DNA of 64,000 nucleotides from Heterobasidion occidentale (GCA_039111635.1 JBCAQO010000003.1:3286001-3350000); one strand, 5' to 3'. Shown: positions 1 through 11,300, counted from the first letter of the stretch. Notes: generated by a model from the letters alone, not told the origin. Translations and numbers: made by a program.

Positions 1-1186
1 AAAGGTGGACACTCGCACCGGGAACAGTCAAGGCTTGAGCAGCGAAGGAGGTAAGTTCCGACATCGATGAGGACGCGCCTAGGAGGTTGAGCATAGCTGC
101 TGAGGGGACCTTGAGGGCGGTCGACCCTAACGGAAGGGAAAGGATACTGCGGAGGTGGTTCTCATATTGTGAAGTCTCGCATGCCTCGATTGTATAATGC
201 CCAGAATTGTGTGGTCTGGGAGCGATCTCGTTGACGATCAATTCCCCTGATGAAAGTTGAGATGTCAGATCATAGTATACTAGTTCAAGCTCCTACCGTT
301 ATCTAGGAGAAACATCTCAACACCAAAGACGCCCGCTCCGCTCAGTGACTTGACAGCATTCTCTGCGACGGTACGAGCACGCAAAGAAAGTTTTGCATCC
401 CGACTGCGAAGGGGAACAAAGACAAGATGGCAGACGTTGTCCTTGTGAACCGTCTCGACAACAGGGTACGATTGAACATCGCCAGAAACAGTCCGCACCA
501 CCATGACGGCAATCTCCTTCACAAAAGGTACCCATTTTTCGGCGTAGAGTGGTCGGTCGCCGAGGAAGGTGATCGCCTCCTGCGCCTGTGATAGCTCGCG
601 AAGAACGAAGTTGCCGCGACCATCGTACGCCAAGGTCTTGCTCTTCAACATCAAGGGAAGGCCAAGAGATTTTGCCACAGAGTGAACAGACTCAATTTTG
701 GATTCGACCGAAATAGATTGAGCGATGGGAGATCCGTGAGCTTGGAGGTGCTCTTTCTGACGATATTTGTCCTGGATGATGCGGATGGTCGAAGGACTGG
801 GATGAACCTCGACATTACGCAACTTCTGCACCTCCTCAAGCACGTCCGCATTGACGTGCTCTATCTCTACCGTAAGAACGTCTACTTTCGACGCCAACTC
901 CCGTATTTTTTCTGGGTCCGTGAACGAGCCGTCAACGTGGGCAGGATCGGATGAGGCACGGGCGAGGATTTGTTTCGCAGGGCTGTTATCCCCAACATCG
1001 AGGATAACGACGTCGATATTGAGCAAAGATGCGGATGCTCCGAGCATGCGGCCCAACTGGCCTCCACCTGCATAATAAATGGTTATTTATTGCGGTGCGA
1101 CAGATGGCGGTCTACAAAAAAGGATGCGGATTAGACAGAATCTAGACTGCGCTCCCACCTAAGATGCCAACCACCCTCGTATTCAT
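1..1186 (-). CDS. ADE2: Phosphoribosylaminoimidazole carboxylase, 5' part (runs off the left edge)
   Basis: AIR carboxylase of de novo purine synthesis, cytosolic; in fungi one chain carries an N-terminal PurK-type ATP-grasp domain and a C-terminal PurE-type domain. Seen: exon 1 at 1159-1186 (MNTRVVGIL), exon 2 at 297-1067 and exon 3 from 246 off the window. Introns of 91 and 50 nt have GT-AG ends and join in frame. The Gly-rich start (GILGGGQLGRML) and the NEIAPRPHNSGHYTIEAC signature mark the PurK/ATP-grasp half. The PurE half lies outside the window. The start at 1186 is chosen because the Gly-rich loop needs the short first exon. Divergent from RSA3 with 191 bp between start codons. No frame break is seen in the visible part. 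Confidence 0.93.
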
Positions 1187-1377
1187 CACGTTTCTTCTCC
1201 TACAAGTCTATCTCTCTATTGACCAACCAATTCGCCTTCCACAGCGCGAGGAAACGTCGTCGATCTCGAGGATGTTGTGGAAGGAAAAGCTATTCAAAAT
1301 CTCACAGAAGTGATATGAGTCACGTGATGCTTGACCTTGACAGACATTGCTTGAGTTCCTTCTTGATATCGACAGAC
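1187..1377. promoter_or_regulatory. Shared ADE2/RSA3 promoter with a TGAGTCACGTGA site
   Basis: The 191 bp between the two divergent start codons contains TGAGTCA (1316-1322) overlapping the palindrome TCACGTGA (1320-1327). TGAGTCA, read TGACTCA on the ADE2 strand, matches the Gcn4 site and contains the yeast Bas1 core TGACTC, which controls ADE genes. CACGTG is a bHLH (Cbf1/Pho4-type) site. The site is about 130 bp upstream of ADE2 and about 50 bp upstream of RSA3. Its function here is inferred from the yeast pathway. Confidence 0.45.
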
Positions 1378-2039
1378 ATGGCTCCAGCAAAGCCAGCACC
1401 CTCTCGGAAACGCAATAGGAAACGCAAGAGACGTTTAGCGTCATCTTCGTCGTCGTCGTCATCCGACTCTTCCGACTCTTCATCAGACGAGGGGGCACCA
1501 AAAGTAACCATAAAAAAACATGTCCCAGTAAAGCCTCAACCAGCCCATGAGTCTTCGTCGGAACAATCATCCTCGTCCTCGTCCTCGTCCGATTCAGATT
1601 CCGAACCCGAGGCTGCCGCAGCAATACCACAGGTTACGCCTGCGACAGGCCCGATCCACTCGCGTCGCACAAGAGCCGCGGCGATCACCCTCCCCCTCAC
1701 CTCCGCCCCCCAATACCATCATTCCTACCCTCTGTAGATGCAAAATAACAACCATGACGAGGGTGTGTTGAAAGAACGATTCCACAAATTTTGGATGGGG
1801 TCAGTTGCGGACGGCTTTAGAGATGATTTGGAGCAGATTCGCAAGGTGAGCTACTCTACCACAGCGGCTTTGTGCATTTGGAGATTTATGAACTTGAAGG
1901 AGCCTATATGACGACATCACGACTATCTTTGTTAATTGATTCATTGGCATCGGGTGCCGACGTCTTCACATCGTCGATGACTAAAAGTAATAATGTGAAC
2001 GAGATGGACATCGTTCTTCACAGTAGTAATGATGTATAG
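1378..2039 (+). CDS. RSA3: Ribosome assembly protein 3 (Rsa3 family), possibly frameshifted
   Basis: Rsa3 is a small nucleolar protein of late 60S subunit assembly. The N-terminus from ATG 1378 is basic (RKRNRKRKRR), followed by acidic Ser-rich tracts, typical of nucleolar proteins. A likely first intron (about 1633-1737, ending CTCTGTAG) leads to the conserved block LKERFHKFWMGSVADGF and DDLEQIRK (about 1765-1845), then a GTGAGC donor at 1846. The second half of the domain, SRLSLLIDSLASGADVF, ends at TAG 2037-2039. Joining the halves is not clean: the natural acceptor before GAGCC (1900) puts the rest one base out of frame, and an in-frame join needs a poor acceptor at 1883. A one-base deletion near 1900-1908 would explain this. 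The first donor is also uncertain. Confidence 0.7.
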
Positions 2040-2441
2040 GTATGATATGCCATCTAGACTTCTTGAATGTGACAGGTTAAACGTTTTCAAAGGCTCATCT
2101 GTACACCTATTCGATTGCTCCCCTGCATTTAGAGAAGTACCGCATTGTCTGTGTTTCCTGTGGCATATGATGTGCCATGATCGACAATTGAAGCATCACC
2201 TGCATAGTCTGACATCGGATGATTTCTACTAGTCTCCAGTGTCTTCACACTCATGCGACGACATAAAATCTGGTTTAGTGCAAACTAGGAAAACGATTGA
2301 ATAAAAGAACAAGATAATTCAGCAAAACTCGAGTCCGTCTCAACGCTAGCTAGTTCAACATACCGTAAGAGCAGCGCGCGATCAGGCGTTGGTCACCAAT
2401 AGATAATCAACGGTCGGGTCGGCAAATGTGTCCGGCCGTCA
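2040..2441. other. Intergenic, no gene seen
   Basis: Downstream of RSA3. No open frame with recognisable content on either strand. Confidence 0.5.
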
Positions 2442-2549
2442 CTAGTCGTCCCTGATGGTGTTGCGGTGAGCGCGGTTCTTCAGTTCAATGTTCATTCGCC
2501 CACCGCCAGGAAATCCAAGCTCGACGGGATTCTTGGGATCGAGGGGTAG
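2442..2549 (-). CDS. Possible terminal exon of an unidentified minus-strand gene
   Basis: A 35-codon open frame ending in TAG (2444-2442) reads LPLDPKNPVELGFPGGGR, then MNIELKNRAHRNTIRDD. The composition and the Gly-rich turn look like a conserved C-terminus rather than chance. An in-frame TAA a few codons upstream means it must be spliced to an upstream exon. I found no convincing upstream exon in the repeat-rich DNA to its right, so it may be a remnant. I do not recognise the family. Confidence 0.3.
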   Translation of the reverse strand, partial: LPLDPKNPVELGFPGGGRMNIELKNRAHRNTIRDD

Positions 2550-2660
2550 ACATCTTGCTTATCAGCAAGCGTTCTCTAGCATATTACTTGGTTGCAGTCA
2601 ACCTATGAAGGGTTTTCTCGGACAAAAATCGTCAAAAAATAGGCTTAGTTGGCTATAGTT

Positions 2661-2985
2661 GGCAATTGCTGGCAATTGTTGTGATGTGTCGGCAATTGTT
2701 GACAATTGCTGACAATTGCTGTCCTCATCCAAGCTGTCAATTGACAACAATTGCTGGTTATCTGTTGTTATGTACAGATTCCTGACAATTGTGGACAATT
2801 GCCAGCAATTATGAACAATCAAGCACTGAACAAGTGAGAGAAAATACAGCATTATCTCAGAAATGCCAACAATTGCCAACAATTTGAGGGAATACAATGG
2901 TGAGAAATGTTCATGTCAGCTGGAATTTGTTGACTTATGACAACAATTTCTGACAATTGCTGACAATTCCTAACAATTGTTCAAG
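2661..2985. repeat. Array of about a dozen CAATTG palindromes
   Basis: In about 325 bp the self-complementary hexamer CAATTG occurs about 12 times, mostly as TGACAATTGC/TGGCAATTGY and in both orientations, with several near-misses (CAATTT, CAATTA). The units are irregularly spaced, so this is a cluster of short inverted words rather than a simple tandem repeat. The flanks are AT-rich and noncoding. Confidence 0.75.
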
Positions 2986-3528
2986 ATAGTTGCCTTTTGC
3001 TCAAAAATTGCTAATTTATCATCAAGAAGGGGGGTTTTTGTTAGAGTAAGATCTCCATGCTGTCTCAATTCCCTTATATGTTGCTTTGTCCTATTTTTAT
3101 TTTACAAATAATTTCCTTATTCGTGTTTTCTCCCTGTAGACTGACCGTTGTGTCTGCAAGTCTGGCACCTGCTCCCTCAGTTGTTTTCCTCCATCATAAG
3201 TGAAGACTAAGGTGAGCTACTCGTTACCTACTACGTATCTTTACATACTAAAAGCCTCCCTCATAGCTATTCTACTTTGGTGTTCACTATCTTGCAAGTA
3301 TATTATTTTAGTCATTTTCCCTCCATCACGAGTGACGACTGAGCTATCCTACTTTGGTGTTCACTGTCTTGCAGATCATCCTCAACTTCAGATTATGGGC
3401 CCTGAGTGTGCTATCTAGAAAACAAGACAAGTAACAATACATCAAAGCTTATTATTCCACTCCAAAACACCAAGCAATAACTTGCTCAAGCCACTAAAGA
3501 AAATTTTCACACCCAACAAAACCCCAAC
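2986..3528. other. AT-rich noncoding DNA with a short duplication
   Basis: No gene recognised. About 35 bp containing CTACTTTGGTGTTCACT is present twice, at about 3257-3296 and 3343-3375, each near a CCTCCATCA-GTGA-GACT word. This suggests a local duplication inside an old, non-autonomous repeat. Confidence 0.5.
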
Positions 3529-3800
3529 ATGTTGGCAGCCCTGTCCTTGTCACTTGGAGTGTACATCCTCCCAGAAGGAGAGAGACTTACCATGGCCAAT
3601 TAGGCTGACTGGATGCCCCAGATTTACACCATATGCTAGGTACGGGGCCTCAAACCCTACCTTCTAGGCACTGTCCTTCCACTGCTGCCTATAAGCGCAG
3701 CAGCACCCACACCGATGACCAGCCTAGTGCTGGCAACAGCCCCTGTGGCTGTAGACCCTGACACTAGGACCCCTAAAAATAAGGGGGGAGGCCTGACCCC
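3529..3800 (+). pseudogene. Copia-type gag remnant, N-terminal part
   Basis: One frame reads through two stops (TAG near 3601 and 3637) and gives LPEGERLTMAN, then ADWMPQIYTIC, then VRGLKPYLLGTV. This is the N-terminal signature of Ty1/Copia Gag of the UBN2 type in basidiomycetes: Asn-Trp-like motif, then GLKPYLLGT. The frame is cut at 3800 by the A1 element. The matching central and zinc-knuckle parts of such a Gag are found at about 16.27-17.1 kb, beyond A1. Confidence 0.5.
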
Positions 3801-4423
3801 TGTTATGAACTGCTCGTTCAATAACCCAAGAGTAACAGGTTCTTCCCTAGGTCGCACGATGGACTGAGTGGTGGACGAAGTCTCGACTGTATCAGGCGTT
3901 GATACAGGAGGGGATAATGATTGGCTCTAAGAATCCTGTATGTGTAGATACAGGGGGGAACGAAGAGCTTCGTATTCGAAGATACGAATGAACGAAAGAG
4001 AATAGACTGAAGATCCTCAGCCTATTCTATGGGCCTTATATACTGTATAGGGTATAGGGTAAGAGTCCGTGTGCTTCTCCAGGTTCCCATCCTAGGAGAG
4101 CTGTGGTCGCCGTCTCTCTCAGCCGGCGCCTACTCTTGTACTTCTCTAGTCGCACTGATCCATCATGGTGCGACGAGGTGCTTACCCGTAAGCCCTAAGC
4201 CCATGGCATGTGAATACGCCTCTCATTACTGTGTGAACTCTGTGAGCCTCATGTCCCTCTCATATAGCCTTTACCGATGTCTTGAAGAACCATTGGTCTT
4301 GTCGGCTCCTAAGGACATGCCGAATACCTTGGTGTACGCTCCGTAGTGGAGCCGCCTAGCATGTGATACTTGATCCATCGGATAGACCGACCCCGAAGGG
4401 CCCCGATCGGTCAAGTCATAACA
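3801..4423 (-). repeat. A1 3' LTR (family A)
   Basis: 623 bp, TGTTATGA...TCATAACA, same length as the 5' copy at 13955-14577. It is preceded by the ACCCC duplication on its outer side. Confidence 0.93.
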
Positions 4424-4426
4424 TTA

Positions 4427-4436
4427 CCCCCTTTCT
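4427..4436 (-). other. A1 polypurine tract
   Basis: On the element strand AGAAAGGGGG lies three bases before the 3' LTR, the expected plus-strand primer. The same tract precedes the LTRs of A3 and A4. Confidence 0.75.
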
Positions 4437-6958
4437 AGGTCCCAACTCCTGAGGGGACTACTCGCTTGAGCAGCAACGAGCTTCATCGTCATTCCACATA
4501 CAATTGCTTGCTGATCGTCAAATAGATTGGGATGCGTCTTCCCAATATCGCTTCGTTTTCTGGGGCGAGGACCGACCTACGTCGTTTACAACGCCTAGGA
4601 GTTTTCCGTCTCCGTTGAGCTGTTTGATTTGAAGTTCGGGGCATAGCCACAATACCCTGTCCCTTCTCCCGGTGTTCTTCCTTCACCGCACGTTTTGTGT
4701 GAGTACACTCCTAGAGTCAATAGGCAGCTACTCGACCAGGACTCCCTGGTAGGTTTGATGAGCCAGTGTCATCTGGCGACGATACAGAAAGGTGTTGTGC
4801 GAATGATTATAGGATGAAAATAGAAACTCGTCTGTGGATGGGTGTGTGTCGTTCTTCTTCCAAAGTGCCGAAGGCCATGTCTCAGTGTTTCCAGGATAGA
4901 TCTTCATCTCCTTGACCTCCGGTATCGAGGGGGACTCCAGGTGTGTGGGTTGATCGCTTTACTAAGGCTTAGGCCCACCAACCTATCAAGAGCGAACATT
5001 TCTCTTGACTTGTTTTGAGTCCGGCAAGACCCCTTTGAAGATCCCTAACTCTGTCAGCCCCATACGGTGGCCTTGTCAGGTTAGAGATTGAGTGTTCGTC
5101 CAGAGTTTGTTTTTCACTAAGGGTATTGGACACGAGGTAAGGACTTTGAAGAATAGACTTTGAACCCCATGGTTTCTTGAATATACCATGGTATCCACCT
5201 TGACGGTAATTATGTGGGGTCAGCGTAAGGTATGTCCTGGTAGTTTAACGTCGTGCCAGACGTCCGTAGTTTTGCGTCTTTGCGGACGTTGGCTAGTTTA
5301 TCCTTAAGTCTTCGCGGACTGAGGCTAGTTTATACACAAGTCGTTGCGGACTGCCCTGCTAGTTTAAACCAAGGTCGTTGCGGACCTATCCATCTTCCAA
5401 CGTAGGAGTACCTGTAAACAAGATGGTAGACCATTTCTGTGCGCCGGAACATTCATCGGTGATGCACATAGGGCCCTAGACCAAGTACAGCCATCTTGAC
5501 AGGGTTCCCATTGAGGAAGGATGGTGACGGTTTATGCTATATCAAACCGGATAACTTCTAGAGTTGCGAGAATAGACTTGAAGGCCTATTTTGACACAAC
5601 TCACATGGCCCTGTAGACAGAAGGGCAGCTCAGTTTATCGTCATGAAGGACGGCAACTAGTTTATAGTCATTGCGGACGTCCGCTATCGCCTGGCTTGAA
5701 CCTCCCGAGCCTTGATAGATTTAATCCTCTGGGGTGAGGGTAGTTTAAGGTCATTTCGGACTAGTTGATGGTCAAGGTCGTGACCATCAACCACGTCTCC
5801 TATCGCTTGAAGGAGTAAGTAGTTTATCGTCATTGCGGACTAGATCAACATCGTGGTGTCAACAACGATGTCGATCAACATCTCCTATGCTGAAAGGAGT
5901 GGTAGTTTAACGTCTTTGCGGACGCAGCAATGTCGAAACATATCTCATGTTTGGACACTGCTCACAACCCTGTAAGGAAAGGGTAGTCCCAGTTTAGCGC
6001 CATGGAGGGCGTCCGTAGTTTACTGTCATTGCGGACGGCCCGTAGTTTTACATCGTTGCGGATGACCGAGTACGAGGCACGATCCCAGTTGCCTCTTGAC
6101 TGGCCCTTGAAGCGGAATCCTTGCTTCGGACTTCAAGGGTAGAATGGGCGCACCATGGAGTAGCCGTGGCCTTGTCGGAAAGGATGGCAACCCGCTCCAT
6201 GTCCCCAAACCCCTCGCACGGAATTGAACCGTGTCGACCCCATATTCTTTTACTGTAGGGCGTATGGAATATGGAAGCGCCTTGACCTAGTCGGCAGGGT
6301 TCTGCAACGGTGGAGGTCCTCACTTCCACCGTCTGCCAGAATGCAACCACGCTCCGAGGGTCTTGGTAGCTTTAGCGTCGTTCCGGACAGTAACTAGTTT
6401 ATCGTCATTGCGGACCAAGCCTTTCGTAGTTTTACATCGTTGCGGATGTATTTTCTCCGTTTTGGGTTACTAATGGAGTGCGGCCATTAGTTCCTGCATC
6501 GCAGATAGGGTCCCCTAATGCGGAAACGACCCTGTAAAACCGGAGATCCAAAGTGGGACGTCCAAGACACCTGTCAGACCTTGACAGCGAGGTTGGTCCA
6601 CCGTTCCCCAACGGCGAACATGCAACACGATTTCCCACCAATATTCATGCATCATTCATGTACCAGTACCAAGGTTATGTTGTGAATCCTAAGGGCCTCC
6701 TAATGCGGAAAGGGCCCTGTAAAACTGGGGATCCAAGCGGGACGCCCGATTCGCTTGTCAGAATACCTCTTGACAACGAGAGTGTTAGATGCCTGTCCTT
6801 GTCTTGAGACCGGAGGGCTGCAACGCAAAATGGTCAGGTACTTCCCCTGCCTTCTTATCTTTTCACAGTTTAACGTCATGCAGGATGTTAGTTCCGGCGT
6901 CCTGTGCGTGAAACCGGTACCTGTGGTGCGGAGGGTCCTTTCCTCTCCGTCACCTTGT
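4437..6958 (-). other. A1 3' noncoding region with a repeated 20 nt motif
   Basis: About 2.5 kb without a supported ORF lies between the accessory ORF and the 3' LTR. About 17 degenerate copies of the motif (element sense GTCCGCAATGACGATAAACTA-like; on the plus strand TAGTTTA-CGTC-TTGCGGAC) lie between about 5235 and 6880. It also holds the tRNA-like module at 6214-6292. Equivalent regions are present in A2 and A3. Confidence 0.7.
6214..6292 (-). ncRNA. tRNA-like module inside A1
   Basis: On the element strand an A-box-like word (GACTAGGTCAAGGCGC, 6277-6292) is followed by a hairpin CCATATTC/GAATATGG (6274-6267 with 6247-6240) and a perfect T-arm (CACGG-TTCAATT-CCGTG, 6233-6217) holding the B-box GGTTCAATTCC. 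The acceptor stem does not pair, so it is not a functional tRNA gene. It is retained in A2 (47981-48056) and A3 (about 50993-51075). Confidence 0.4.
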
Positions 6959-8283
6959 CTAATATCCTCCACCGATGTCTCCGTAGTCTCCGTATCCCTC
7001 GTCTGGTCTGTAGTAGGGGTCGATGTCGTCGTAATTATCGCCTTCGACCTCGTCCCAGGCGTCTAGTTCCGCTCGAGTCCAGGAAGTAGTCCGCTGAGTC
7101 GGGCGCTGGCGGACTGGAGTTCTTCTACCAATGTGTGGATGTGCTCCTTCAACTCGATTATCTCGAGGACGGTTTGGAGTCGGCGAATCTCTTGGTCGAG
7201 TTCTTCTAGGACTGCTTCGCCTGGGTTGAGGGGTTGCCCTTGTTCTCTGGCTCCCTCGTCCCTCATTCCTCCTGTACCTTGGAGGATGCTCCTCATTGCT
7301 GCCTCCTGCGTCCTGCCCGGTGGATTGTCCTGCCGATATGGGAGGAAGGGGTTCTCGGTCCCTTCGCGCCTGTCGTTGGATCGTAGTCCAGACGTACTTG
7401 GTCTGGGTGGATGCGTCTCGACTACCTGTAGCCGGTATCGCTCTGCTAGCTTCGCTCCATGGTTGGACGCGGAATGGGTCAATCCGAACGGGACGGACAG
7501 GATGTGGGGAGTGTCTCGTGTCGGTGCGCGATATGAGGGCGGGTAGGAGCTCCAAATTGATGAAGGAGGAGAACTCGTCCGGGTGAATGAGTAGGGCGTA
7601 AGCCCCATTATTTCCTCGGGCGTACCAGGAGGCGGCTCTATGATCATCTGCATAGGCCAGAAGCCTGACCTGGTCGCTCGCGTCAGCAAGGCGTCGGGGT
7701 ATGTCGTCGCTCTCGCTCCCTGGTTGCCCGCGGAGATGGTGGTGCGCTGGAGCAGCGCGTCTCCTAGCCCTTCCAGTTCTCCGGGGTGCAGATTTCCACT
7801 ATCGGTAGGGGGTCCTCTGGTCCTGGCAGCCGATGTACCAGCCGTTGCTGGTTCTTGTATACTTCTCTCAGTAACTGTAGGCGGTTCCAGGTCCACAGGG
7901 TTTCCCGGTCTTCTTCTGCTTCTCGTTTCCTGCCTTGTGTCTCCTTGAGCCAGCGCTGTCGTCGGTCGCGGAGGCGTTGACGGAGTAGGTCTTCCTTCTT
8001 CCTGGTGTCCTTCATCGTGCTCGTCATGAGTTCCCTCAAGCCTGGGTGAGGCTCGGGAACTCGTTCGATCTTCGACGGTGAGCGCGATCTGGTGGGCAAC
8101 GACCAGTATGGAAATTCCTTCTGGAGTCGCTGGGCGGCTGCCTCGGCTAGGGCGTCCAGTGTCGGGGTTGGCCACGGCCAGAATGATGTCTGGTGAAGGG
8201 TTTCTTGAAGGTGAGGAGGTAGTCCCGTCATCGATGAGCATGGCACGTTTAGGGGAGTAATCAAGGGATGAGTGGTCGGACAT
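6959..8283 (-). CDS. A1 accessory ORF region (ORF3), overlapping frames
   Basis: Downstream of pol, ATG 8283 (MSDHSSLDYSP) opens a 406-codon frame that ends at 7063 with a leucine-rich coiled coil (AVLEELDQEIRRLQTVLEII). A second frame, +1 relative to it, is open at 7764-8264. It encodes a basic helical segment (LRELMTSTMK, DLLRQRLRDRRQRWL) that looks more protein-like than the first frame there. A further frame, open at 6959-7555, ends DPYYRPDEGYGDYGDIGGGY. All frames recur in A2 (45905-47258) and in part in A3. The product is unknown and I recognise no domain. A TATA box sits 52 bp upstream of the ATG. Confidence 0.55.
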
Positions 8284-8326
8284 GTACTGGGGAGGATATC
8301 TGCCTTTCGAAAAGGAGGGGGTCTCT

Positions 8327-8335
8327 CCTTTTATA
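8327..8335 (-). promoter_or_regulatory. TATA box before the A1 accessory ORF
   Basis: TATAAAAGG on the element strand lies just past the pol stop (8341) and 52 bp before ATG 8283. The same arrangement is present in A2 and A3, which suggests a subgenomic promoter. Confidence 0.5.
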
Positions 8336-8340
8336 TCTCT

Positions 8341-11300
8341 CTAAAGCTTAATCGCCGCAGGTCGGGGTTTGTCCGGGTAGCTTTCGTGAAATTCACGAAG
8401 CGCCTCGTCGGCCGTGTCTTTGAGGAGGGCAAAGGGTTCCCAAGTGTTATCGGCCTCGGAGTATCCGACCCACTTGACAAGATATTTGGTTCCTCGTCCT
8501 TGGCGTCTCGAATCAAGAATGGCCTCCACTTCATAGTGCTCTTCTTCATTCAAGATCTCTGGGGCAGGTCTGGGGAAGTTCCTTCCGTGGGCCTCTGTCT
8601 CGTGATACTCCGTGAGTATGGAGGCATGAAATACCGGGTGTATCTTCCAAGTTTCGGGTATTTCCAGCCGATAAGCCAGGGGACCGATTCTTTCGGTCAC
8701 TGAAAAGGGGCCATATCGTCGAGGTGCCAGCTTGAATTTCGGATGAGTCGTCCGAATGTGGGTTCCTTCTAACCAAACTTGGGTTCCTACTTCCCACTGC
8801 GGAAGTTTCCTGTGCAGGTCCCGGTCCTTGGCGTGCTGCGCTGCTATTTGTAGACTTGCGGCCGCATCTTCTTGGACTTCCTTGATTAGCTGCAGACGTT
8901 CAGTCACTGCAGGCACCTTGGTTTCCAGAGCTGAATCGACCGAATATGGTGGGTTGAACTTGTAAAGGACTTCAAACGGCGACTTCCCAGTGGCAGAGTG
9001 TCTTCGGGTATTGTGGGAGAATTCTGCGAAGGGGATCAAGTCTACCCAGTTATCTTGATGGTAGTTGCAGAAAACTCGCAGGAATTGCTCAATCTCTTGG
9101 TTTACCCGTTCTGTTTCTCCGTCCATTTGGGGGTGGTAAGCCGTGCTGAGGGCAGGGGTAATTCCCATTCCTTTCCATAGTTCCCTTGTAAACTTTGCCG
9201 CAAATTGAGGACCTCTGTCGGACACCACTTTGGTTGGTAAACCATATCGTTTGAACACATTGTCCTGGAAGAGCGTCGTGGTTTCTTCGGCCGTGATTGT
9301 CTTCTTGCACGGGGTTATGACTATTCCTTTTGACAGACCCTGATCGACTACCACGTTGATCGAGTCGTAGCCTCTGCTTTCCGGGAGGTCTGTCACGAAG
9401 TCGGTGGAGATGAAGCGCCAGGGGACGTTTGTGGTTTCCAGCGGCTGGATCGGTGGATGGATCCTATGGGGAAGGTTCTTGGTAGATTGGCAGACTGCAC
9501 ATCCATCCACATATGCGTGTACAAATTTGGTCATGCTTGACCACCAGTAATGGCGTTGGACCAATTCTAAGGTCTTTGCTCGCCCCGGGTGTCCTGTAGC
9601 CATAGTGTCATGGTGCGTTTTGACAATCATTCGTCGAAGGAGGTCGTCCTTTGGGACGCATATGTAACCGTCGCGTCTTGTGATGCCCTCTTCATGTGTC
9701 CATTTTCCTAGGTCGCCCTTCATTGCGTTTGGACCTTTTTCCAGCAGTTTCTTGAGGGCGACATCAACCAGCAAATCGTGTTCCGAGCGCGAGTGTCGAA
9801 TAAGGGAGAGGATGTCCGAGGATGCGAGTTCTGTTGTTTTGACGTGTATGCCTTCGCTTGGTTCTACTAGAGTTTCGCTGGACTCGGCGAAAAATCTGGA
9901 CGGGAGTAGAGTCTGTGCCTTGTTATCAGATTCCACCCCCTCACTAAGGTCTGGACGCCTGGACAGAGCATCGGCATGATTAGTAGTTCCAGCCTTGTAA
10001 CTGAGCTGGAAGTCAAATCGGGACAAAAACAGACTCCAGCGCACTTGTCGCCTTGACAGGTCGCGCGCCGTCTTAAAGTGTTCTAGGTTTTTATGGTCCG
10101 TCCAGACCTCAAAGGGATGTCGAGCGCCTTCGAGGTAGTGTTTCCAGTGTTCCAGTGCTTTGATGATGGCGAGGAGTTCGCGATCATGCACGTCGTAATT
10201 TCGTTCGGCCGGTGAGAACGATCCTGAGAGGTATGCAACAGGGTGCCAGTCGTTATCAGGTCCTTCCTGTAAGAGGACTGCACCATATGCTGCGAGGGAA
10301 GCGTCGGTAACAAGCCGGTAAGGACGCATCGGGTCAGGGTACAACAGGACGGGTCGGCTGATGAAAGTTTCCTTCAGTCGGTCAAACGCCTGTTGGCATT
10401 CCGTGGTCCAGTCCCATTTCACATCCTTCTTCGTGAGGTCATGCAGGGGCCGAGCGATCAAAGAGAATTTATCAATGAATCGTCGGTAGAAGTTCCCTAA
10501 GCCTAAGAAAGAGCGGATGTCGCGAACTGTGCGTGGGATGGGCCATTCCTGGATAGCTTCAATCTTCGAGTCTTCCATAGCGACGTGGTCTTTTGAGATC
10601 GTGTACCCAAGGTAGTTCAGCTTCTCCTTGTGGAACTCGCACTTCTCTGGTTTGAGGTAAAGATCGTTGTCGCGCAGGATTTGGAGGACTCGCCGAAGAA
10701 TCACAATGTGTTCCGCTGTGGTCTTCGTGAAGATGAGGATGTCGTCCATATATACCGCTATTTTCCGGGCCAGGATGAGTTCTTGGAAGATCATGTTCAT
10801 CATGGCTTGGAAGGTTCCGGGGGAATTACAGAGCCCAAAGAACATCACTGTAGGTTCGAAGAGTCCCAAGGGTGTGACGAAGGCCGCCTTGGACTCGTCT
10901 CCTTTCTTGATGCGCACGTTGTTATATCCCCACCGAACGTCGAGCTTTGAGAACACCGTTGCGCCTTTAATGATATCCAATAGTTCTTGGATTAATGGCA
11001 GGGGGGTGACGTCTCGAATAGTGTGTTCGTTAAGGTGACGATAGTCTTGTACCGGACGGAGCTTCCCATCTTTCTTGCTTACGAAAAAGAAAGAGGCCGC
11101 GCTATGTGCTGTTGACCGACGTATTGTTCCTCTGGAAAGGTGCTCTTTGACGAACTTCCCTAACTTGTCATGCTTTTCCGGGCTCAGGGGAAATATCCGC
11201 GGGGCCTGGGGTACAAAAGACGGCTTGAGATTTATCGCGTGGTCCCATATTGTATGTTGGGGAAGTCTCTGCGATCGTCGTTCGCTGAAGATGTCGAGGT

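Noticed and set aside
4029..4346. Repeated plus-strand open frames of about 65-105 codons inside family A LTRs
   Set aside because: They lie antisense in U3 and vary in length between copies; no sign of coding selection.
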